Of a stretch of 6,679 bases of DNA, positions 1 through 5,308 are shown piece by piece (within the stretch, counting starts at the first letter, position 1; the number at the start of each line of letters is the position of its first letter). The DNA is taken from positions 1-6,679 of the forward strand of contig JANYFI010000517.1 in the NCBI GenBank assembly GCA_025362765.1, written 5' to 3'. Source of the DNA: Ferruginibacter sp. (GTDB lineage Bacteria; Bacteroidota; Bacteroidia; Chitinophagales; Chitinophagaceae). The position numbers and the translations under genes are program-made. The notes under the pieces were generated by a model. The model worked only from the letters and a program-made list of their open reading frames with translations, had not been told where the DNA came from and ran no database searches.

Positions 1-779
1 TATACATTGGGCGATTTACCCAGTAAGGCTTCATCCAGCGTTACATTCACAGTTTTTTGCAATTCAGCACTTGAAATATTTACAACAGCGCTACTCATGT
101 CTGACTTTTTCATTTTACCATATCCAACTACTATCACATCGTTCATAGATGACACTTCCACCACCATGGTAACCTCAATTTTTGTTTTATTTCTTACCGA
201 AACATTTACAGTTTTAAAGCCAACAGAAGAAAAAGTTAAGACGGCGTCGTCTGGCACAGTAATAGAAAAATCTCCTTTTTCGTTGGTGACAGCCGTAATT
301 TTTGCACTCATTACAGATACCGTAACCCCCGCTAATGGGTTGCCTTTTTGGTCCTGCACGTTTCCAGTGACCTCTTTACTGACATTTTCAACCGAAGATG
401 TACCAGAATAAACCTGTTCTTTACTTCGAATAGTAATGGCCTTTTCTGTAATAGAAAAGTTTAAAGGCTGGTCTTTAAAGCAGGCTTCCAGCGCCTGTTC
501 AACCGATGCATTTTTTACATCAATATCAAAATTTTTGGCTTGGCGCAGCAGTTCATCCTGGTAAAAAAACTGGTAGCCCGTTTTTCGGTGAATCTCTTTG
601 AAAACTTTTTCAAGAGTGGTATTTCGCTGCGAAATGGAAATACTCTGGGCTTTTCCTTTGGCACTTACCTGAAGCAAGGCGGCCAATAATAAAACAACTG
701 TCAGTTTCATAACTAGCAATGTTTTTTGGGTGACTACCATGTTCCGCTGTAGGAATGGTACCGAACACGAATTTTTCAT
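1..779 (-). CDS. SusC/RagA-family TonB-dependent outer-membrane receptor with STN signalling domain (N-terminal 259 residues; rest beyond window)
   Basis: Outer-membrane receptor predicted to import a glycan oligomer using TonB energy and to signal its presence inward. I translated it from the complement; the frame is open from the ATG at 779 to the window edge. Residues 1-23 form a long polar lead, 25-40 a hydrophobic signal core (KLTVVLLLAALLQVSA), with probable cleavage near KAQ (43-45). Residues about 47-118 match an STN domain (TLEKVFKEI, GYQFFYQ, ITEKAITIRS). About 137-205 is a carboxypeptidase-regulatory-like beta-sandwich (VTGNVQDQKGNPLAGVTV, FSSVGFKTV). DVIVVGYG at 214-221 is the SusC/RagA signature ahead of the plug, and the plug begins at about 222. 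ATG at 710 (residue 24) is a possible internal start, but the longer N-terminus is common in Chitinophagaceae homologues. It lies 185 bases after fecR. An STN domain next to sigma/FecR genes marks a transducer-type receptor. The substrate is not visible. A susD gene is expected beyond position 1. Confidence 0.93.
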   Translation of the reverse strand, partial: MKNSCSVPFLQRNMVVTQKTLLVMKLTVVLLLAALLQVSAKGKAQSISISQRNTTLEKVFKEIHRKTGYQFFYQDELLRQAKNFDIDVKNASVEQALEACFKDQPLNFSITEKAITIRSKEQVYSGTSSVENVSKEVTGNVQDQKGNPLAGVTVSVMSAKITAVTNEKGDFSITVPDDAVLTFSSVGFKTVNVSVRNKTKIEVTMVVEVSSMNDVIVVGYGKMKKSDMSSAVVNISSAELQKTVNVTLDEALLGKSPNV

Positions 780-780
780 A

Positions 781-964
781 CTTTTGTCAAGTTTGGTTTA
801 AACATTTAGCAATCTTTCCGGTTTGTAATTGATGGATAAACCCAAATTTCGCCAGGAGCGCCGCAAACGTTCCTGGTTTTTTATTTGAATTATCTTATTT
901 TGAAACTAAAAAACTTATTTACATTGTTTCTTTTTTGTTTGATCATATCTACTGAAAACAGTCA
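781..964. other. Intergenic region between fecR and the susC-like gene
   Basis: This stretch of 184 bases is AT-rich and has no open reading frame of note. Its one clear structure is the hairpin at 852-876, described separately. I searched the minus strand for a TAnnTTTG -7 element in front of the receptor ATG and found no good match. The receptor may therefore be read through from the sigma/fecR unit, or use a diverged promoter. No Shine-Dalgarno sequence is evident just before 779; the bases read ACAAAAGT. Confidence 0.6.
852..882 (+). terminator. Rho-independent terminator-like hairpin, oriented against the flanking genes
   Basis: On the plus strand, CCAGGA (852-857) pairs with TCCTGG (871-876). 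The stem extends inward by two or three more pairs after one mismatch and is followed directly by TTTTTT (877-882). That is terminator architecture for rightward transcription. Both neighbours are transcribed leftward; in that direction the hairpin is preceded by A6 and has no U tail, only CGAAATTT. It could block antisense transcription heading into fecR, or act as a structure in the receptor's 5' leader. The fold was judged by eye. Confidence 0.45.
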
Positions 965-2155
965 TTAACCTGACACGATTACCTTATGCCCTTCGATTGT
1001 AAAGCGCACACCCGCCGACTTCATAATTTTGAGTACCTGTAAAATATCGTTGTTACGGCTTACCAGCCCTGTAAAATGTCCGGCCGGAATTTTACCAGTA
1101 TAGACCACTTCAACATCATACCATCTTGAAATCTGCCGCATCACGGTTTTAATTTCGCTGCCATTAAATTGAAACCAGCCATTTTTCCAGGCCATTACTT
1201 TTTCTACATCGGCCTTATCTATTTTTATTTCACCAGTTTTATCAATAAGGGACTGCTGCCCCGGAACCAGTGTTTTGACTACACCACCCTGTGAAACTTT
1301 TACCGAACCTTCCAGCAAAGTTGTATTCACGGAACTTTCATCGTCATAAGCCATGATATCAAAGTGGGTGCCCAATACTTTTACTTCCATGTTTTTTACA
1401 GATATAGTAAACGGCATGGCAGCATTTTTTACCACTTCAAAATACGCCTCACCAGTAACGGTAACATGCCGCTCGTTGCCTTGAAAAACCGTTGGAAAAT
1501 GTATAGATGACGCAGCGTTGAGCCAAACCTTGCTTCCGTCTGGCAATATCAGTTGATATTGACCGCCCAGCGGCGTGGCCAGGGTATTGTACACAACCTG
1601 CTGGCTGGTTTCCAAATCGGCATGATAAGATAAAGTAGCCATATTCACCTGTACTACTTTTGTATTGCCTTGCCTTACCAACGTTCCTTTATGGGTGGAA
1701 TCCAATACAATATTTGACCCGTCGGCAAGTGTAAGCACTGCTTTATTTCCGCCTGCAATAATGCTGTCTTTTTTATTGAAAGGATTCTTTTTGCTCTGTG
1801 CAACCTCGTGTGTTGGCAATACCGGCCTTAGCCAAAAAAAGATACCTGCCACGCTAATAAAAAAAATAACCACAGCAGCTAACCTGGCCCACCTGAAAGA
1901 TGGGCGGGGTTTAGGAATAACAAGCATTTCGGGTCGTTCCGTTTGAAAAATGGCTGAAAGCATGTCGTCGCCCTGCTTGTCATTAAATACTTTATCGTGC
2001 CGTTGAAGATTTTCCCATGTTTCTGTAAGCAATAGTTTTACAGCTGAGTCATTTTCACTTATCATCAGCAATTCCATCAACTCCTCCCGCTCAATGGCAG
2101 TAATAGTTTTATTAAAGTAAACGCTGAATAAATAAGTTAGTCTTGATTGACTCAT
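965..2155 (-). CDS. FecR-family anti-sigma factor (membrane sensor, DUF4974 C-terminus)
   Basis: Inner-membrane regulator that holds an ECF sigma factor in the cytoplasm and receives a signal from the STN domain of an outer-membrane receptor. The 396 residues are typical of Bacteroidota FecR proteins. Residues 1-87 are the cytoplasmic sigma-binding part, opening with a helical segment (LTYLFSVYFNKTITAIEREELMELL, in part). A single transmembrane helix lies at about 89-109 (ending VAGIFFWLR), followed by a lysine-rich periplasmic stretch. The FecR domain covers about 187-287, with YNTLATPLGGQYQLILPDGS, WLNAASSIHFP, VTGEAYFEV and LGTHFDIMAY. A C-terminal DUF4974/STN-like module covers about 327-395 (WFQFNGSEIKTVMRQISRWY). 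The ATG at 2155 gives the usual N-terminus for the family. It follows the sigma gene after 97 bases and precedes the STN receptor, so the three form one signalling set. In this family it may be a pure inhibitor or may also be needed to activate the sigma factor; the sequence does not say which. Confidence 0.94.
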   Translation of the reverse strand: MSQSRLTYLFSVYFNKTITAIEREELMELLMISENDSAVKLLLTETWENLQRHDKVFNDKQGDDMLSAIFQTERPEMLVIPKPRPSFRWARLAAVVIFFISVAGIFFWLRPVLPTHEVAQSKKNPFNKKDSIIAGGNKAVLTLADGSNIVLDSTHKGTLVRQGNTKVVQVNMATLSYHADLETSQQVVYNTLATPLGGQYQLILPDGSKVWLNAASSIHFPTVFQGNERHVTVTGEAYFEVVKNAAMPFTISVKNMEVKVLGTHFDIMAYDDESSVNTTLLEGSVKVSQGGVVKTLVPGQQSLIDKTGEIKIDKADVEKVMAWKNGWFQFNGSEIKTVMRQISRWYDVEVVYTGKIPAGHFTGLVSRNNDILQVLKIMKSAGVRFTIEGHKVIVSG

Positions 2156-2242
2156 ATGGTAATTTAAGAAGCAAGTAAATCAGGCTTTTGCCAAGCACGT
2201 TATTAACAAGACAACATTGCTGAAATAAAAGAGGTAATGGAG

Positions 2243-2269
2243 AAAAAAAAAGTTAATAATTTATAAACT
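2243..2269 (-). terminator. AT-rich hairpin with T tract at the end of the sigma gene (possible attenuator)
   Basis: Read on the minus strand, the last sigma codons and stop form an imperfect inverted repeat. AGTTTATA pairs with TATTAACT around an AAT loop (complement of 2251-2269): seven pairs and one T-T mismatch. It is followed at once by eight T (2250-2243). The placement and U tail suit an intrinsic terminator or attenuator between sigma and fecR. However, the stem is nearly all A-T and would be weak, so partial read-through into fecR is more likely than full termination. Confidence 0.27.
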
Positions 2270-2846
2270 CCAGTAATGACAAGATAAAAATACCTATGTG
2301 GGTGCGTAGATGGTTTTTCAAAAAACGCAATGCAAGTACCATGTGTTTTTTAACTGTTTCAAGCGAAATATCTAATTCCATCGCAATCTCGTCCTGGCGC
2401 AGGCCATCCTGCCTGCTTAGTAAGTACACTTTTTTTTGTTGTGGAGGCAGCAGGGCAACTGCCTTTTCAATCAGGTCGTTTGTATTGATTGTGCCGGGTT
2501 CGTCGGTTTCATATGCTGCAAGCTGCAGTACACTGTTCACCCATTCTTTTTGCCGTCTTTTTTCTCTGGCTACTTGTTTTAAACTGTTGAAAGCATGATT
2601 TCGGGCAACTACAATCAGGTAAGCTTTAAAGCAGTCAACATCGGCTAGCGCCTGGCGGTTTATCCAGATTTTGAGAAATACGTCCTGCACTATTTCCTGG
2701 GCAAGTTGCTCCGATTCTGTTAAGCGAAGTATAAAAACACCGAGCAGGTTGTAATAGTTTTTGAAGAGTTCAGTGAACGCACTCTCATCCCCGGCTGCCA
2801 CTTTAGACAGTAATATTTTTTCTCTATTTATTGAAGGTTGAAACAA
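2253..2846 (-). CDS. ECF-type RNA polymerase sigma-70 factor, Bacteroidota FecI-like group
   Basis: Alternative sigma factor expected to direct RNA polymerase to its target genes, probably including the neighbouring glycan locus, under control of the FecR protein. The 197 residues are a normal length. Region 2 spans about 15-90, with AAGDESAFTELFKNYY (17-32), the helix AQEIVQDVFLKIW (49-61) and AYLIVVARNHAFNSLK (75-90). Region 4 spans about 125-180, with LLPPQQKKVYLLSRQDGLRQ and the helix-turn-helix EIAMELDISLETVKKHM (153-169). A hydrophobic tail (IGIFILSLLEF) follows, as is common in this group. No ATG is available for the start. The reading frame opens after a TAA at 2870-2868, and the TTG at 2846 yields the family's usual N-terminal length, so TTG is taken as the start. 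The promoter element at 2884-2891 lies just upstream. The fecR and receptor genes follow in the same direction. Confidence 0.92.
   Translation of the reverse strand: MFQPSINREKILLSKVAAGDESAFTELFKNYYNLLGVFILRLTESEQLAQEIVQDVFLKIWINRQALADVDCFKAYLIVVARNHAFNSLKQVAREKRRQKEWVNSVLQLAAYETDEPGTINTNDLIEKAVALLPPQQKKVYLLSRQDGLRQDEIAMELDISLETVKKHMVLALRFLKNHLRTHIGIFILSLLEFINY
2844..2846 (-). other. Apparent TTG start codon of the sigma gene, with an in-frame ATG-TAA mini-frame upstream
   Basis: The sigma reading frame has no ATG before region 2. An in-frame ATG exists 12 codons upstream at 2882, but it reads ATG-GCC-ATT-GCT-TAA and stops after four codons. Between that TAA and TTG(2846) there is no other standard start. 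If the -7 element at 2884-2891 is real, transcription would begin near 2878-2882. The upstream ATG would then lie at or before the first base, which leaves TTG as the natural start with a leader of about 33 bases. Confidence 0.6.
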
Positions 2847-2883
2847 GCAGCGGTCGTTTAATAGTCTTTAAGCAATGGCCATA

Positions 2884-2891
2884 CAAAAATA
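2884..2891 (-). promoter_or_regulatory. Putative Bacteroidota -7 promoter element of the sigma/fecR unit
   Basis: The complement reads TATTTTTG, an exact match to the TAnnTTTG -7 consensus known for Bacteroidota housekeeping promoters. It sits about 38 bases before the TTG start of the sigma gene. The -33 TTTG/TTG element is not clear: at 19-21 bases upstream the sequence is GTGT, and a TTG occurs only 12 bases away. The call therefore rests on one element plus position. Transcription would start near 2878-2882. Confidence 0.45.
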
Positions 2892-2919
2892 GAGTCTTCG
2901 TATCAATATTACACGCTCC

Positions 2920-2936
2920 ATAAAATGATATTTTAT
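2920..2936. repeat. AT-rich 7-base inverted repeat upstream of the sigma promoter
   Basis: ATAAAAT (2920-2926) and ATTTTAT (2930-2936) form a perfect inverted repeat around GAT. It lies about 30 bases upstream of the putative -7 element, just above where a -33 box would sit, so it could be an operator half-site pair. Because the region is AT-rich, chance occurrence is quite possible. Confidence 0.3.
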
Positions 2937-3174
2937 CCGATGCAGGTACTTTTTTACACAAATGGTCATATTTTAGGCAGTTTCAATGCGTAAACAAATG
3001 CTTTTTGCAAGAGATGGCTTTAATAAAATATAAAAATCACTGTAGTCAGCTGATGGTATTTTTTTATCTATTCAATAACGCCAACAGCATATTAGCCAGC
3101 GCCTAATAAAGTTTAAAACACCTGCCAGCCCCTTTTAGTAAATGGTTTTTGAGAAGGTTAAGGGAAATGGAAAG

Positions 3175-3211
3175 GCGAAAAAAGACGAATGCCCGGCGGT
3201 AAAAACACCGG
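3175..3211 (-). terminator. Weak terminator-like hairpin downstream of the SMP-30 gene
   Basis: On the minus strand CCGGTG (complement of 3206-3211) can pair with CGCCGG (complement of 3193-3198). This gives six pairs including one G-T, around a TTTTTAC loop. A run of six T (3183-3178) follows only after a nine-base gap, which weakens the case. A second small hairpin, ATCAA/TTGAT around four bases (3256-3269), lies closer to the stop codon but is all A-T except for one pair in the arm. One of these may end the glycosidase operon. Confidence 0.3.
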
Positions 3212-3289
3212 AGAGTGCGCCTTATTACTATTTTCGGTGATAAAAATTACTACTCATCAATTTTTTGATAAAAGCAGCGTAAACACAGG

Positions 3290-4207
3290 TTATTCCACAC
3301 CCCTTACGGTCATCTTTAGTGTATATACAGCTTCTGATGCCGTGATGAAGAGTAGTTTTTTATTTTTGCCGCCAAAACAAAGGTTACCTACCCATTTTGC
3401 AGGCACGGGTATGTTTCCCAAGTTATTTCCGGCACTATCATATATTGTAACGCCAACACCTGCGAGGTAGATGTTTCCCTGTTCATCAATGGTCATTCCA
3501 TCTGAGCCCTGGGCCACAAACAGCTGCCGGTTTATTAATTTTCCGTTTTCTCCAACCTGATACTTGTAAGTTTTATTATCCCCTATATCTGCCACATACA
3601 AATATTTGCCGTCTGGTGTTCCTACAATGCCATTGGGTTGCTTCAACAAACTATCAACAACGAATGCTTCTTTTTCTCCGCTGGGTAAATAATATACTTT
3701 CTGCCCGTCAATGGCTGGCTTTTTCCTGTCCCAGTATTCCCGTTGGTAATATGGATCGGTAAAATAAATACCGCCTTTTTTATCAATCCATAAATCGTTG
3801 GGACCGTTTAACCGATGCCCCTGAAAACCCTTCAACAAAACCGTCACTTTCTTATTTTTATCAATTGACCAGAGTTCATCTTTTTCATCTGAACAGGAAA
3901 TAATATTACCCTGCCGATCAATATACAATCCATTGGCACGCCCGGTTTTTTCCATAAACAGGGATAGCTTTCCCTTTACATCGTACTTCCATATTTTATT
4001 ATTGGGTTGATCTGTAAAATAAATATTGCCCGCTTTATCAACGGCTGGTCCTTCGGCAAAAGCAAATTGCTGAGACAATTTTACCAAGGCTGCTCCCGGT
4101 TGTATTACTTTGACAGCATCCAGCGATGGCGTAGCAGGTTGCTGACAAAAGGCGATGGTTGTATGCAACAAAATGACGGTAATTATTGATGCGGCTTTGT
4201 TATACAT
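3290..4207 (-). CDS. SMP-30/gluconolactonase family beta-propeller hydrolase, exported
   Basis: Probable lactone or sugar-acid-lactone hydrolase of the SMP-30/LRE fold, 305 residues, the usual length plus a signal peptide. Residues 1-21 form an export signal (KAASIITVILLHTTIAFC). Cys21 follows a Phe, so the lipobox is not canonical and lipid attachment is doubtful. The metal-site residues of the family appear in order: Glu52 in FAEGPAVD, Asn137/Asp138 in LNGPNDLWID, Asn192 in QPNGI and Asp236 in GSDGMTID. Repeated blade motifs GNIYFTD, GGIYFTDP and GNIYLAG support a six-bladed propeller. It is the last gene after GH31 and GH43, 50 bases behind GH43, so co-transcription is likely. Family members act on glucono-, xylono- or arabinono-lactones, or on unrelated esters; the substrate here cannot be read off. 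A periplasmic or surface location is inferred from the signal peptide. Confidence 0.88.
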   Translation of the reverse strand: MYNKAASIITVILLHTTIAFCQQPATPSLDAVKVIQPGAALVKLSQQFAFAEGPAVDKAGNIYFTDQPNNKIWKYDVKGKLSLFMEKTGRANGLYIDRQGNIISCSDEKDELWSIDKNKKVTVLLKGFQGHRLNGPNDLWIDKKGGIYFTDPYYQREYWDRKKPAIDGQKVYYLPSGEKEAFVVDSLLKQPNGIVGTPDGKYLYVADIGDNKTYKYQVGENGKLINRQLFVAQGSDGMTIDEQGNIYLAGVGVTIYDSAGNNLGNIPVPAKWVGNLCFGGKNKKLLFITASEAVYTLKMTVRGVE

Positions 4208-4233
4208 TTTTGTAGTGGTTAAATGATTGGTAG

Positions 4234-4251
4234 TTTCTTTTTGGAAAGAAA
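4234..4251. repeat. Inverted repeat in the GH43 to SMP-30 gap
   Basis: TTTCTTT (4234-4240) and AAAGAAA (4245-4251) can form a seven-pair stem around TTGG, between the GH43 stop and the SMP-30 ATG. It lacks a GC core and has no T tract after it in the direction of transcription, so it is not a convincing terminator. It might act as a weak mRNA-processing or stability structure. Confidence 0.3.
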
Positions 4252-4257
4252 AAAAGC

Positions 4258-5229
4258 CTATTGTTTTGTAAAATTTTTCACACCCGTTGGTTTTACTTTC
4301 AGGATATTTCCCTTGCTGTCAAAATTCAGGCTATCAATACACAACTGCCGCAATACATACGCTTCTTTTTGTGGAAAGATACGGTGGTATAAAATATAGT
4401 CCTGCTCTTTTTCGGTAAATACGGTATGGTGCCCCGGCCCGTAAGTGGTACTGTCTGCCGATGTTGAAAGTATGGGATCGTTGATGCCTTCCGTCCACGG
4501 ACCTAAGGGTGATTTGCTCACCGCATAACCAACCTGGTAAGTAGCATCAATGGCTTTGCCTTCAGAAAACATCAGGTAATATTTTCCTTTTCGTTTAATC
4601 ATGTGTGGCGCTTCAAAATAATTGGGCGGTGTTATCTCTTTGGGCTTGCCATCAAAGCTTACCATATCCTTTTTTAATTTTACGGCCATGCAATGCCCGT
4701 TTACCCAGTTAAAGCCGGAGCCCCAGTACAAATAAGCAGCGCCATCGGTATCAATAAAAACATCGGCATCAATGTTATGCACCAGCGGAAAATCATTTTT
4801 CGTAACCAATGGTGAATTGTCTTTCTTTAAATTTTTCCACGGCCCAAGCGGTTTGTCGCTTACCCCTGCCCACACTTCACTACCCACCGAAACGTACATG
4901 TAAAATTTACCGTCCGCCGCTTTTCTTACAGAGGGCGCCCATACTTTTGAATCGCCGGAAGTTGGACTGGTGCAGGCTTTTTTGGTAGGCCAGTTAATGT
5001 GGCGTTGTGAAAATTGTTTGAAATCTTTTGTTTCAAAAACTCCCAATTCATCGCCACCCCAGGGATCAATGGTGACATAGATAAAATAAGTATCACCTTC
5101 TTTTACAATGGTTGGGTCTGCAAAATAACCGGGGAGTATCGGGTTGGAAATAAAATTTTTATTTGCCTGGGCAAAACTGTATGAAATACTTAATAACAGC
5201 ATCACAATCGGTATTTGTATTTTTTTCAT
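4258..5229 (-). CDS. Secreted glycoside hydrolase family 43 protein (arabinofuranosidase/beta-xylosidase type)
   Basis: Inverting glycosidase with a five-bladed beta-propeller, likely releasing arabinose or xylose from plant-cell-wall oligosaccharides. It has 323 residues, meaning a single catalytic domain with no added binding module. Residues 1-20 are a signal peptide (KKIQIPIVMLLLSISYSFA, then QA). The catalytic triad is visible: base Asp38 in GYFADPTIV, pKa-modulating Asp at about 154 in NIDADVFID, and acid Glu206 in YFEAPHMIKRKGKYYLMFS. Also typical are KVWAPSV (95-101), the repeated PLGPW (127-131, 241-245) and YGPGHHTVF (263-271), whose histidine occurs near the active site in this family. 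The ATG at 5229 directly precedes the signal peptide. It lies 79 bases after the GH31 gene and 50 before the SMP-30 gene, in one direction. The exact activity cannot be assigned from these motifs, because GH43 covers arabinofuranosidases, xylosidases, arabinanases and galactosidases. Confidence 0.92.
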   Translation of the reverse strand: MKKIQIPIVMLLLSISYSFAQANKNFISNPILPGYFADPTIVKEGDTYFIYVTIDPWGGDELGVFETKDFKQFSQRHINWPTKKACTSPTSGDSKVWAPSVRKAADGKFYMYVSVGSEVWAGVSDKPLGPWKNLKKDNSPLVTKNDFPLVHNIDADVFIDTDGAAYLYWGSGFNWVNGHCMAVKLKKDMVSFDGKPKEITPPNYFEAPHMIKRKGKYYLMFSEGKAIDATYQVGYAVSKSPLGPWTEGINDPILSTSADSTTYGPGHHTVFTEKEQDYILYHRIFPQKEAYVLRQLCIDSLNFDSKGNILKVKPTGVKNFTKQ

Positions 5230-5308
5230 TCGAACAATATTTATAGAACTCTTTTGTAAAGTCAGTCTTTTTTATTTGCTTTAAAAATCAAAAATTTCGT
5301 TCTTACTT

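Larger units (their letters stand above)
2847..3289. other. Gene-free 443-base region between the SMP-30 gene and the sigma gene
   Basis: No convincing coding frame lies here on either strand. From right to left it contains two weak hairpins after the SMP-30 stop (3256-3269 and 3193-3211), then about 230 bases of AT-rich sequence in which I recognise nothing. Next come the inverted repeat at 2920-2936 and the putative sigma promoter at 2884-2891. The layout suggests the end of one transcription unit and the start of another, with room for regulator binding. Confidence 0.6.

Noticed and set aside
7..411. A 134-codon open frame on the plus strand
   Set aside because: It lies opposite the receptor gene. 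The minus-strand frame encodes clear STN, carboxypeptidase-regulatory and SusC signature motifs, and the plus-strand product matches nothing I know.
841..900. CRISPR repeat, attachment site or transposon end suggested by the inverted repeat
   Set aside because: There is only one copy, no spaced repeats, no target-site duplication and no transposase or integrase nearby. The T tract makes a terminator-like structure the simpler reading.
1665..1946. Plus-strand open frame within fecR
   Set aside because: It is the antisense shadow of the FecR transmembrane and linker region, whose minus-strand translation is a full-length family match.
2296..2598. Plus-strand open frame within the sigma gene
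   Set aside because: It is antisense to sigma region 4; the product is Cys/Ser-rich and resembles no family.
3189..3470. Plus-strand open frame overlapping the end of the SMP-30 gene
   Set aside because: Most of it is antisense to conserved SMP-30 sequence, and no start signal or family match supports it.
3307..4207. SMP-30 protein as a lipoprotein
   Set aside because: The candidate cysteine (residue 21) is preceded by IAF; the large Phe at the -1 position does not fit a canonical lipobox.
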